Positions 1 through 12,230 of a stretch of 64,000 nucleotides of DNA are shown piece after piece. Position 1 is the stretch's first letter. Every line of letters starts with the position of its first letter. Source of the stretch: Anoplolepis gracilipes. Its lineage: Eukaryota; Arthropoda; Insecta; Hymenoptera; Formicidae. Location of the stretch: contig NC_132976.1 of NCBI RefSeq assembly GCF_047496725.1, positions 12,012,001 to 12,076,000 on the forward strand. Direction: 5' to 3'. The notes under the pieces are model-generated. The model worked only from the letters and a program-made list of their open reading frames with translations. It was not told the DNA's origin and ran no database searches. Position numbers and translations under genes: made by a program.

Positions 1-3000
1 TGTTCTCCAAAAGATTCGGTCGCCATCGATTCCTCATCCTGATGAATCGATATCTCGAAAGGATAGAGATAATTTTAAGCCTTTCGTGTTTCTTGAGTAG
101 CAGGTGAGACCATCGAAAATTCGAACGAATTAAGAGGGGAATATGATTAGAAAAAGTGTCAAAGTACGATATAATCTTTCCTTATAGAAGATATGTATAA
201 TTTTTTTTCATTGTCCTTTTCTTTATTCAGGATATCTGGAGATATCCTAGAATACGAACGGCCGCGTGTGGAATCGAGGTTACGAGGATACGATACGGGA
301 TCGGCAAGATCGGAAGATTTCCAGGGTCTCTGGACGTTTTTTTTTTTTTTTTTTTTCCTCCGCTGTCGCAACAAGCGACCGCGAGTTCGTCCATGGACAT
401 GTCCATCTGTCCGTGCGCGATCTGCAATTCAATGCAACCGCCTCGAGCAGAAACGCATCCGTGCGCTCTGACGAGGAGGACACCAATCCGACGGACGGCA
501 CAAAAGAAGTGGCTGCCGCTTCCGCGATACTTCCTTCTCCTTGCTCGTCTTCCGCTTCGTGTTCGCCCTTGGACATTATTCCCATTCGTCAACAATTTAT
601 ATATTTATTAATAGTTTTAATTATCTCTTCCTTACAATCAGATAAAAATCTCACGTTGCAAAAATCTAATATAATTGTCATTCGTTGCGATTACGTTACA
701 TTACATTTACAGGGCTCCTAATGAAAATGCTAGAAAAAATATTGCATGCAAAAGCTGTAAATAGATTGTTAAGTATTGTTCTACATGACATGATTTCAAA
801 ATCATTCTGTGCCGCGAATACGCCACGTGGTACGTTAGATTTAAAAAATGTCTGTATCCTGAGAAACGAATAGTATTCGCGAGCGGTTACGACAGAATCA
901 TCATCATTCCGGTCTTTGGGTAGCCAGATCAGGTCTTATAGCAGGAGCGGTCGTTTTTTTTTTTTTTTTTTTTTTGGCCGATGAGCAACGGATTGTCCAC
1001 CGCGCGCGGCGTGTTGTCTTTTACCTGGCGCGCGCTCGTGGTACCCGATTCCCGATACCTGGACGCCGTTTTATCTCAGCCACGCGGTCGCCGATCTCCG
1101 TTGCCGCGCTGGGTCACGTATTAATTTTTTCGTTTAAACCGGTAAAGCGAGTTCACCTCGATTTCGCGACGATTCGGTGAAAGTTTTGCGCGTCCCTTCT
1201 TAGCGCGCTAGTGTCACCGTACAGCTGACCGCCGTTTTTTTTTTTTTTCCGTGTGCGTCCGGCAAAAGATAACGTCGTTAACTCACGAGTCGAGTAAATC
1301 ATTCAATACCTTTTTGCATACTTTTTCCTCAAAACTGAAAATATTATGATTTCCTTTTTATATGCAAGAGAATTAATAATTAATAATTTATGCGTGAAAC
1401 TTGTTTCATTTTTTTTTTTAAATTTTTTTATTCTTTGTTTATTCATACAATGTTGATGGAAAAAAAGTGCGAGAGTATTTTCTGAAAATAAATAAACAAT
1501 GGATAACATTTTATTGCATAATATATGCACACGGGGTCGAATGCCGGGAGGCTGGCAGAAACACCATTTTCCCGTTTAACTGGCGATAAAAAAGTCAACG
1601 GCTCGAACTTCCAGATCCTGAATTTATCGAGACCTCGCAACACCCCTACTTACGGCTTTCTTTCTATCCGTACCGCACCGTTTGATCGTACCGCGGTCGA
1701 GGATGCCGTTGCTGTACCGGTCTGAAGTATCATCGTCGTCATGGCGAACGTCTCTCGATATTACCCTGTCGTGTGTCTTTTATTTTCAATTTTTCTTTCT
1801 TTTTATCTTTTATATGCATTGGCGTGCAACAAGGAAAAGTCGGTGCACAGATGCCATCAGCTACCAAATTCTTTCAATAAATAAATTATTATTTGGAAAT
1901 AATTCAAACATTTCTGAGAACGTTAAAGTTAAAATTTAAAATCGAAGGTGAAATAAAAAACACTATCAATTCCTTAATCAATTTAAGATTTGAAATATAT
2001 TCTAATATACATTTTTAAAAAACAAAATACATTCAGGAACAGTATTTTAGATTCTCCCAGGAACCTAAGATCCATAGCACTGATCAACTTGCAATCTGAA
2101 TGTTTAAAAATTGGATAATTTCATTGAAAAAATGTAAATGTGTTGGGTATTTCTCTTCGCAAATGGCCTACAGTGTATCGCGTTGATTTTCGCAGGGAAG
2201 GTTTTGCCGATGTCGATGCTCCCTGCTCGGTCGAGCACAACGAAAACGGCGATCGTAGCTCATACTCGGTATAGTAACGCCTTCTCGACTTCGACAGGGT
2301 CAGCCGGTCGAACGGGCGGCGGTTCTGGCTGGCTTTTACGACGCGTAGATTGATCGTAATTAATTCGTTTTTCCTACATGCTTCGGGCATGGCATGGTGT
2401 GTACCTGGCGAGATATCGAAATGCCACGCCGCGCCGCGCCGGTACCAGATACTCGCGCGATCGCGCCGGCAAATATTGAAAGCGATTCATGCGATGGGGG
2501 AGCAGGAGGACTCCCTCCCGTTCATCTCTCGCGTTGAAAAAATGTTGCTGTTCATCGTATGGTCAAGGGGTTAAGTAAAGACGTAAGCGTAAAGTCTTGC
2601 GTGCTTCTCTCTGGGAACTCCCGTGCACCCGGGAAGCGTTTAAATGTACCGCTCGCCTCGCTTCTTCTTTCTTTTACGGGCGAGCGCGCGGTCGTTCCGC
2701 GCGCTTTATGGGCGAATTTTCTGCGTGACTCGCACAGTGGCGTAGATCTGCGAAATTCGCTTTCGAGAGATCGATGGAGGAGGGCGAATGAAATTCAAAT
2801 TTATTTCGAATAAAACGGATGAAAACATGTGACAGTAATAAATAATATGCAAAAATATGTATTAACGGAATATTATATTGTTAAAATTATCTGGATATCG
2901 CATTAGTCTTACGATAATACAAGTATTGTTCCAGGTATCCATCTCGAGGTCTCGATACAATCTTCGATCCATACATTCACTAATAATTTGACAAAAATAT

Positions 3001-4719
3001 TCTATAAAGAATACAATGTAAACAAGTAAATCAATTATTGCCATATCAAAAATGTTTACAGCGATGCCAATGCCTATCGTACTTTCTTTTCTCATTAGTA
3101 AAGCGCAATCGTTAATCTTTATTCACGGCTGATTTGAGATTGTATACTTATAATTTTTTTTTTTATGGAATTTTAATCGCACTATATCGGCTTGCCGCCT
3201 TGCGACTTCGCGATCGACAGGTCGAGTTCCATTCGGTTGCCGGGATCGTTTCGCGGTTTTAGAAATCGGCATCGCATTCTGCGGCGATTTTCCTGCGACA
3301 GGTTGTATAAGCGCTTGCGACAGCGATCTCGTAGATGGAATGCAAAGACGGGAGGGGAAAGGGCCGCGCGTTCACGCAGGGCTCTCTGGCCGAGAAACTA
3401 GTCCCGGTGGAAATTTATTCCGCCGAAGCGAGAACAACAAATTACCGGACGATAGTCGATCTCTCCTAATACGACGCGACGGAAATGCCGGGGCTTGAAA
3501 CTCGGCGCGGTGTCGACACTGCGTGAAAGATTGACAGTTCGCTGAAAAGCAAATCAATCGTTTCAACGATATCTCGTTATTTATTATTAATTATGAGAGA
3601 AATAGTGGCGAGAGTGAATCAAATTACACGCACGTATAATGTGTGAAAAAATGTGGACAGAATCTCTGTGGGAAGAAAGCTGGAGAAAATGAAGACATCG
3701 AAATTGCCGCATAAAAAATTAAACATGCCATTCTTCGAACGATCGAAGAGAATTATTAATGAAATCAATATATTATTTTGAATTAAATAATTTACCTCTC
3801 GTCCCTTGAAACCCTGCTAAAGCGATCGCGCTTATCGCTTATTACTATTATTTTTCCTCTCCGAAACTCCACCGCGACTAAGTCAAATTGATGAACATGC
3901 AGATGGCAAAGCAGTGTCCTCCTCCGTTTTTTAATCGCGAGAGCAACGAAGAGGTGGTACACGTGAGGAAGGGAGGGAGGAAAGGGAGGAATGAGAAATA
4001 TAATAAAAGAAATCGTGGCAGGAGGCTGTTTTAGCCAGGCCAGATCCCGCCGGGACGATAACACGAGGACACATCGCCACCTCGACGCGACGATCGTAAA
4101 ACTTGGTCAGGTAAAGGCGCGGCCCGTTTGAGACCTGCTGCTAGGAGGACGGACAGGAGCTGGTTATAGGATAGGTATTATAGTCTTGGAGCGCGCTCTC
4201 GGTCTATCTCTCGCGAGGGATGCGCGTCCCGTACGCGCGTCCTTCGGGGTGGTCTTGGCGACGACATCGGTTCATTAATCGGCCAGATACCCGAGAAAAA
4301 TGCGCTTTTACGACTACTCTTTCTTCCTCACTCTATCTCGCCTTTGCTCTTCGCTCGCTCTCTCGCTCCCGATATCTCCTTCTCCTTCTCCTTCTCGCGA
4401 TCGTTGCCACGGTGTCTCTACCAGTTTCGTGAAGGAGGCGCCCGGTGGCTTATTATCGTTCGCCGAGAAGATCGCGGGAAAGGAACCAGGTAATTACTGG
4501 GTAGAACTCGATTAACGCGATACTTGACAACGTTGTTTCGGTTTTATTCCCGATCGGCGGTCGATACGTCGCGTCGCGTCGCGTCGCGTCGGCTCGAGCT
4601 CCGAATTACACGAGTTCATAAAATTCTCTACCCTTAAATGCCCTAGATTCTAGATATTTTGAATTCTATTAGTTTGGAGTTTAGATTCCTCGAGTCCTGG
4701 ATCGATTCCTAAGTCTCAG

Positions 4720-5292
4720 GTAGCAAGCACATGTCATTTTGACGTTGAAAACTGGTCATTTCTGGTTCAATGACGTCACGTGACCAATAATGTCTAATTT
4801 AAAACGTCTTTTTTGTGACGTCTTAATAATGTTGTAAAAGAACGTCATAATATCGTGATTCTTAAGTCATTATTATAAATCGCCTAAGTATTACTATTTT
4901 TTAACTAAAAACTCATTTAATTTTTTATAATATCTTAAATTATTCAAACAATTTTCTGTATAATTTTGATATTCACAATTCTCTATGCCTCAGGGCCCTA
5001 ACATGAATTTCCTCTATAATCTGGGACTTGAGCGTGACATTTGATCATGAATCTTTTCCTCTAGCGTGAACTCGTGAAAAGTGAAAAGTTTCATTACAAA
5101 TTCAATATTTACGCTAGAGGAAAAGATTCATGATCAAATATGTCATTAAAACGTCACTAATGTCTTGAAATGTCGTCATCGGTCTGTGACATTAGTCCGT
5201 CATTTTTCAGTCATTTTTACGTCATCACATCACGTCATATTTGGTTCGAACTGACCATATTTTGACACGTCAAAATGTCGTGTGCTTGCTAC
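4720..5292. mobile_element. MITE-like element with terminal inverted repeats
   Basis: The left end reads GTAGCAAGCAC and the right end GTGCTTGCTAC, an 11-bp perfect terminal inverted repeat. Pairing continues inward imperfectly (ATGTCATTTTGACG against CGTCAAAATGTCGT). A trinucleotide CAG flanks both ends (4717-4719 and 5293-5295) and may be a 3-bp target-site duplication. The interior is non-coding and packed with GTCA, ACGTC and TGACGTCA-like words; it also contains a perfect 28-bp inverted repeat. Length, inverted ends and lack of coding capacity fit a non-autonomous DNA transposon. I do not recognise the family. Confidence 0.7.
5040..5138. repeat. Perfect 28-bp inverted repeat (hairpin) inside the MITE
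   Basis: Arms 5040-5067 and 5111-5138 are exact reverse complements over 28 bases, each containing the core GATTCATGATCAAA or its complement, separated by a 43-nt AT-rich spacer. A transcript or single strand would fold into a stable stem-loop at the centre of the 4720-5292 element. It may be the core of a nested element or an internal sub-terminal repeat. Confidence 0.8.
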
Positions 5293-8200
5293 CAGGGTAG
5301 TTTCCTTGAACTGAGTTGTCTAAATGCTGGGTTCCTTTTCAATTCTAAAGTCTTCGAGATTTACGCTTTAAGATAACAATTCAGAATAGCTCTCTTATAT
5401 ATCTTATATATAATATTGAAACAATAAGCGCTGTAGAGAGCGGGAACGCAGAACAAAGTGAATAAAACAAAATAAAATAAATTAAATAAATTGTTACGCT
5501 TTGAGATTCGAATTGTTTAATTTTTACATATCGCGAAGACGGCAGGTCGCGATATTAAAGTCATAAGTACTAATAAAATATTCTAAATTTCTTAAATCTC
5601 GTACATGTTTTTCGTTTTAGATAGATAGATGTATTTGTCATCGAGTACATTTAAACCGTCCTTACATCTACTGGCCTTATATTCGTTAACTGACTCTCGA
5701 GTGTAAACTGCGTGACATAACTTGCAACTTGATGTTGCAAGACTGCGCGTACTGCGATGCAGTCTCCGAATGTGTGCATGCGCTGCATGTAGAAGAAACG
5801 GCAGTCGAGTAACGAGAGTGCTAATGAAGGATAGCCGGGTTCTTGCGGACTTCTCCTGCGATCAGCACCTGCCTCTTCCTCGACGCACGCGTTTCTCCGA
5901 CGAAACGATCGTGCGCGCTTCGATCTCTGAATTTCTTTCTCTATTTTGCCTAATTTCTTGCGAGCCCTCGCATTATGCAAAGATAATATCAGCTGATGAT
6001 ATCAGTTAATAGATTCTACGGTTATTCTTAATAAGGCTCTATTTCATTTCAGGAAATATAATTATATATTCGAGTTTTCTTCATCTCTATTTCATATTTA
6101 TATATAAATAATGATAAAGACCACTAATATAATACTCGAGGCTTTTTAAAAATATTTTTTTCAAAAAATTAAGTAATGTCTGCGGTTCTCGAAAGAATTC
6201 GCGCAGCTTCTGCGACACTCCGTATATCATTCTTCGCGAGTGGAGGTCTCGTCGCGAGTTGAACACTCGCTCGTTTACTCGGCCAAGCGAGCGGGAACGA
6301 TAAAGCATGGCGGTTTCGGTGCGTCCCATGAGAAAACGACGCGCATTTTTAACGTGCGTCACGTCGGTACGCGCCTTCGTACGCGTGCACGTTGCGGCCG
6401 ACACACTGCGAAAAACACTAGCGCGGCTATTAATTCAGAGACCAGAGGGGGCAGAGAGAGCGAAGGCCGGCAAAGGAGCAAAATGAACGGAGTTTCTCGC
6501 GGCTTCTCAGGACTCTAAATAAAAAGAGCAGGAGGGAGATTTAAATAAAAGTAAACTCGTGTCGCGTCGCGATCGCGTGAGCTACCCGGACCCCGAGGAT
6601 ATGAGCCGGTGTGAACCCCGACGTTCCCTCTTCTTCCCTTAGGGGAGCCTCCTTCGTGGAGAACCTGTCCTGTCTGACTGTCCGGGATCGGCTTTCCCTC
6701 CTTCGCCTCCTCTTCGCTTGCATCGCGCGCGCTTAACGCTCTCGCCGGATGTTATCTCGCGATCGCGAAACCACGAGAGAGAAAGAGAAAAGTGATGAGA
6801 ACGTCGGGATGTTCGTGTTTCTACAATGTCGCTGGGAGATTGATAGATAAATGGACCAACGATGCTCATAACTATGTGTCTTGAAAAAATAGAAAGAGAT
6901 ATAGCCGGCTTTCTTTGATTAATTAAACTCTGGTCAATCTAAAATTACATTTTAAATAAATTTCTGAAGAAGAAGTTTTTTGTAGATGTGTAGAATAGAA
7001 CAATTAAAGATTCCAAATAGTCGAAGAAACAGGAAATCTTGAAAATTTCGAAATTACAAAAATAAAATTTATATAATTAAAAAAATTACAATTTAAAGGT
7101 CTAAAGATAAAAGGGATTGAATTTCTAATTTTTCGTGATACAAAAGTTTTTAATTTTGCACAGTTTTTAATGTACTTTAATTTTTTTAATATACTTTTCT
7201 CTAAAAGATGTAAAACTCATTTTTTCCCTTCTTTTTCCTTTTCTCTTTCCACTCTAACTAACTAAATTTTAATAGCTTATATTTTATTATAAATATGATA
7301 TCAAGATTTAATTATCCTTAAATTTAAGTTTTTAATTATTCGTTTCTCTGAGTTTTCTAAATAATCAGTAGCTGATATAATAAAATATTGTACAAATTAT
7401 AAAGATTTAGAGATCTTTAAACTGTGATACTTTTGTAATTTTCTACAAATTTTCACTTTTTATATAATTTAAAAACTTGCACGAATTGCAAATTTTATTC
7501 TATGATCGAATTTTTCTCAGCATATCATTTTTTTTACTTTTTGATAACATTTTCAAAGTGTGTATATAATATTATATATACTAGTTCTCTCTCTTTTTCT
7601 CCTAAATAATATTTGTAAAATTTTCCAAAAAGCTATTCTCTCAAGAATTTCTTAGTTCGCATCATTAGTTACAAGTTTAATTTACCTAAGCGGGAGATTT
7701 AATACGGAAAAAAAGAAACGTTACTTTCCTACCGAGCCGGAAAAGATAACGTAACGGCGCTCAACACCCTAGGATGCACGCACGGGTGCATGGATGCAAA
7801 ATGAGAGAGCACGCCTGATCTCCCAGCAGACAAATTAAAATGATGCACAAATGATTCCACGCGTTACTCGAGAAAACTTCCTTCTTTTGCCTTGGTCTCA
7901 AAACTATTTCAGGATGAGCATATAGTGAGGCAATATTATTCTCGTGACAGTGTTCCTCGATTTCTAAGAAACGTCACTCGACGGCAGATATTCGTGGATA
8001 CGAAGGACCGAGAATTCGAAAATTGAGTAATTCGAAGGACTACTTGCTTATTCGACAACTCGGAGAACTAGCGATCTGAGAATCCAGAGTCGGTAGGTTA
8101 AATAAAAACCGAGGAAAAAGAATCGGGACTCGGGAGAATTTAATGTATGCAAAAGCATTCAGGGAGATGCAATAATTTTTGGCAAAAATCAAATCAACGT

Positions 8201-8518
8201 ATGTATGTATGTAAAAGATACGAGATTTCGAATCGAAGTATTTGCTTTCTTTAGCGATATATATTTTATCTCTCACTTCCATCATTGTGCTATTTTCCAT
8301 ATACTATAACATAAATGAAAAAGTTATATAGTTCGCACGGTGTAAAGTTATCTCCTTGATTTATACGGCAGTAAAGAGTGTTTGTTCGCCATAAATGGAG
8401 ACGTAGTTGTTTTTTTTTTTTTTTTTTTTTTTTTACCAAACGCGCCAAAGTTAATGACTAACAAACGCGAGTCTGTTTTTAATTGGGCAATTTAAGCATA
8501 CTGGATACAAACGTTCCA

Positions 8519-8541
8519 GAGGAGGGGAGGGGGGAGGGGGT
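8519..8541 (+). repeat. G-run tract, potential G-quadruplex
   Basis: The plus strand carries consecutive G runs (two, four, six and five) separated by single A residues, just before a TTATAAAA word. Single-nucleotide loops between G runs favour G-quadruplex folding. No gene start can be assigned to it. Confidence 0.45.
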
Positions 8542-8915
8542 TATAAAAATGTGCTGATAGACCACTTTAAAAATGTGGGCGTCCTAACGTATTCTATTAG
8601 CACCTTCACACAGTTTTCTATCTCGCCTATTAACAACAGATTTTATCTCATATCGTAGCGTCATTAAGTAAATTGTTCAATTAGCAATGAATCAAGTAAC
8701 TACCTATTTTATTTCGTTCCATTATATATATAGACTGAATAGCTTCGTCATTTAAATAACTTAAAATTATTATTTCTAATTTTATTGATAATGATTGTTA
8801 ATAGAGATTATTGAACCTAACAAGAGGAATTTACGTTTCTCATCTGTCAAGACCAACAAAACTTCCGGTAAGAGTGTTAAATCAATGATTAAAATAAAAA
8901 AAGCCATAGACTCAC

Positions 8916-9116
8916 CCTGTCATACTGATGCGTCGCCGTAGCCGCCGGGAAGGGTTGAAAGGGCGCCGGCCTGGCCGGGCTGTGGTGGGCCGCGTGTGGA
9001 TTAGTGTGGGGGTGGCTGTGCGGGGCCGCATGGGGGTGGGTCGGATGCGGCGGCGGTGGCCGGTGGGTCTGGTAAAGATAAGGGTAATATTGATACATCA
9101 CATCGGAGCAGCTCAT
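8916..9116 (-). CDS. His/Pro-rich N-terminal exon of an unidentified, probably regulatory protein (partial)
   Basis: On the minus strand an ATG at 9116 opens 67 codons that end exactly at a consensus donor (AGG|GTGAGT, exon end 8916, phase 0). The peptide begins MSCSDVMYQYYPYLYQ and continues into a low-complexity region dominated by His-Pro, Pro-Pro and Ala-His words. The frame stays open upstream, with a GTFGYA-like stretch, to an in-frame TGA near 9250, so the start could lie further 5'. Such N-termini are typical of insect developmental transcription factors, but no DNA-binding domain is visible, so this is inference. Later exons must lie at lower coordinates; none were found down to position 1, so the next intron probably exceeds 8.9 kb. 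The exon is GC-rich, unlike its surroundings. Confidence 0.5.
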
Positions 9117-10689
9117 CACCCCGCCCGGGCCCGGCACCCCAGAGCTGGCCTGCAGACTTGCGTACCCGAACGTCGCACCACCCTTTTGAATAACACCACT
9201 CCTTAATTCGTCCTCCAACTCCGTCGATGGCGCACCGCGATCGGCTCAAGCGTGAAGGATCATTCGGAATCACTAGATTCGACACTAAGGATAATAGTCC
9301 GTGCTGTAACACATAGCGACAGTGAGGTACTTTAATATATTGTTGTCAACTGTTCTGATGATATATGTATATATCTGGGTTAATTTTAGTTTCTTCGATG
9401 GCTCGACACAATGATTTAAATATTTAAAATCATTCACATTAAATCAATTTGTTATAATTAGTAGTATATTGTGCCATTCATAAGAAAGCTGAATAGTATG
9501 CTATTAAATATTGTTGTTAAGAGCCTGTTATTTTATTTTTTTTTTTACACCAATTATTTCAATTGTCCAAGCTGCGTTTATTTAAAAATTTATTAAATCA
9601 CCAAGTTAACACAGAGATGATAACGAACGTATTTCAGTTATATAATACTTAATTTTGACATTTATAATTTTAAAATTGTGTCTCGCGCGCTTTTTTACCC
9701 AATTCCAATCACAATTTAGTTTTGTTTAATTATATTATTACAGAGAAACGTTTAATTTTTCTGTGTTATATCACAATCACAAAATGTCTTCATGCATATA
9801 TCGCAGAAGAAAGCAGAAGAAATAATTGCAAAAGGTTAGCGAGAATTGATCACAGTATACAATATGCTTATCAATTTCGTTCAGATATAATTCTTCTCAC
9901 TTTTATTAAAATGTAGTAGAATATTTTTTAGCAGATGATATACAGTTTCACGCGTTATTTCTTATTTCTCGAGAACCACTGAACTACAATAAATACACGC
10001 AGTTAATTCTTCAAAAAACCTGAAGCAATGCAAAAGATTGCACAAGTCGATTGCTCTCCTTTCTTTTTCCTTGATAAGTGTCGTGCAAATGCGAAAGGAC
10101 TCGGGTAATTGTCATCAGTTAGATATGTCGAATTGCAACATATCTGTTACTTACGAAGAATTCTACGAAGATGGACAAGGTAAACGAAGGCATATGCTAA
10201 GCATATGCCTGGTAACAGTCCTCATAAAAACTTTTTCTTCTATGATCTTGCTTTCAGAAACTTCTCTGAATTTTTTATCAACAATTAATACTTGTCAAGT
10301 TTTCTTTTCTATCTAAAGTTTTTTTTTTTTTTTTTTTCTTTCAAGTATCTTTTTTCCAAAACTTTCCGATACGGATTAATTATTATCGACGTCAATAACT
10401 TGTCGTACAAAATCACTTGTAATGACCCGCACAATTCTTCATGACTCCCAGTTTGAAATTTTAATGTTCTCAATTGCAGTTTGTCGATGAAGCGTACTGT
10501 CTAACTGTCAAGCTGTCTGAATTTTGTTTCTTAACACTTGATTGACACCTCACTTAGTTAAGAACTATTGTCACCGCTTGCGACACTTCATTTCATACGT
10601 CATACGTAGAACCACCTGCCAAGTGGTCCAAGATGACACCTCGTCTCACAATTTATAATTCCACGGAGTTTTCCGATCTTGACAAATCG

Positions 10690-11330
10690 ATTTACTCTCT
10701 CGGCTAGATCCTCTACGGCGATAAGACTCCGATCGCGATGTGTTTGAATTCAACACGGAAGATAAGTGGCAAAGGACAACCAGTTGGCGAGCGAAAAACG
10801 AAAGCCCTCACCCTCGCAACGTGAGCGGAGCGTATCGCCGCTAGTGGTGTGTCTCTCATGGGTGAACACAGACTGAAACCCCCCAGACACGACACCGTGT
10901 GTCACCCTCTCTCTCTCCCTGGAGCTTGTCGCTGTCTTTTTCTGAGCCGTTCCCGTCGCCGTCCTTTTCGAGCGAGCGGCGACGCCGCATGTCCTCTTCC
11001 TCTTTTCCGCCACCCCAACACGTCGGGTTCGTGGCGACAGAACCCGCCTCCTGGTAGTGCCGGTGTTGGCCAATCGCCGTGCCCGATTGTTGGAGCCAAT
11101 CGCACTTGGCCTGCCACTACCACGGGCTTCTCCCCGTATTGATCCCACAATGAACCCGACTGCAGCTGTGGTATTAAGAAGTTCGTACTCGGGTTAAACC
11201 ACCCCCGCCTACCATCTCCGCTCCCTGCCACTTTCTACCCCTTCCTCCAGCTTCTTCGTGGTCTTCATCCTCCGCTACGGCCACCTTCCTTCCATCCCAA
11301 GCAACCATCCCCCGCAGCGCGCATAATGAG
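10690..11330. promoter_or_regulatory. CpG-rich island, candidate promoter or 5' exon region
   Basis: This 640-bp block is sharply richer in G, C and CpG than its flanks. Open frames occur on both strands at once (10713-11231 minus, 10849-11142 plus), which is expected of high-GC DNA rather than of one gene. It lies about 1.5-2.2 kb upstream of the minus-strand His/Pro-rich exon, so it could be the promoter and 5' UTR of that gene. This is inferred only from composition and position. Confidence 0.3.
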
Positions 11331-11756
11331 TCTTAATTAACAGTTTCGTGGTGTTTTGGGAAGCTTAATTTGCCGTAGCAAAAGGGAGAGAGGAGGGGGG
11401 AGGGGAGAAGATGGCGTCTTCAGGATGGAATTCCTACGGAAATGTTGCTGTTGTGGAAATCGCATTTTCGCGCGGTACCGATTGACCGGCTTACGATCTG
11501 GTTTCACATACATTTGGCACAATCTTCAAAATGAACTTGAATTTACACAGGGATGAGTTAGAAGAAGGAAAAAATGTTTTTTTAAGTGTCGATCCTTAAT
11601 GTTACAAGTGAATAATTAAATTAAATTTGTAAATAAATGTGAAAATATTAGAGAGGGATACTTTCTTCAGATATTAAATTCAAAGAAAATTGGAGCATGA
11701 GTCTCATACAAAGATAATATGCAAAACTATGATGACACTAAATAATAAAAGAGATT

Positions 11757-12230
11757 AAAAAAATATTTTAATGTATGTATTTTCTACGAAAATAACATAC
11801 ATTAAAATATTTTTTTAATTTCTTTTATTATTTAGTAGTTATTTTCTTTATATTTTCATTATATTTTATATTATTTAGTATGTTATTTTCGTAGAAAATA
11901 CATACATTAAAATATTTTTTTAATCTCTTTTATTATTTAGTATCATCATTTAGAAATATTTTCTAGAAATCTTATTCTAATAAGTATGTGCAATATCATT
12001 ATTGAATATGATGATACTAAATAATAAAAGAGATTAAAAAAATATTTTAATGTATGTTATTTTCGTAGAAATAATAAAAGAGATTTAAAAAATATTTTAA
12101 TGTATGTATTTTCTACGAAAATAACATACATTAAAATATTTTTTTAATCTCTTTTATTATTTAGTATCATCATATTCAATAATGATATTGCACATACTTA
12201 TTAGAATAACATTTCTAAAAAATATTACTA
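11757..12230. repeat. Cluster of nested palindromes, probably AT-rich MITE copies
   Basis: One motif (AAATAATAAAAGAGATT, then a TATTTTAATGTATG core, then TTTTCTACGAAAATAA) occurs several times in both orientations. The clearest unit has arms 11955-12069 and 12112-12226. These 115-nt arms are reverse complements with about two mismatches and an inner stretch of 89 identical bases, around a 42-nt loop. The loop carries another partial copy. The block at 11740-11940 is a second palindrome of the same family. The near-identity of the arms indicates recent insertion, duplication or gene conversion. No coding capacity. Confidence 0.75.

Larger units (their letters stand above)
1..8888. other. Gene-poor flank, no supportable coding region
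   Basis: No reading frame here combines plausible splice sites with recognisable protein sequence. The longest open frames (about 120-150 codons near 230-720) overlap each other on both strands in a CpG-rich patch and run through a poly(T) tract at 340-357, so I treat them as chance. The block alternates AT-rich stretches with CpG-rich patches (about 2200-2800, 3190-3560, 4030-4460, 5650-6830). A (GTCGC)n repeat lies at about 4567-4591 and poly(T) tracts at about 956-975 and 8410-8434. The only structured element is the inverted-repeat element at 4720-5292. Part of this block may be intron of the minus-strand gene whose exon is at 8916-9116. Confidence 0.6.

Noticed and set aside
266..721. 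Open frames of 100-150 codons on both strands
   Set aside because: Overlapping frames on both strands in CpG-rich DNA, crossing a poly(T) tract, with no splice context or family resemblance.
5225..5245. GGTTCGAAC word as a possible tRNA box B
   Set aside because: It lies within the inverted-repeat element and has no box A or cloverleaf around it.
10750..11231. Arg/Gly/Pro-rich open frames of up to 132 codons
   Set aside because: Composition of a CpG island read in several frames at once; treated as a possible promoter.
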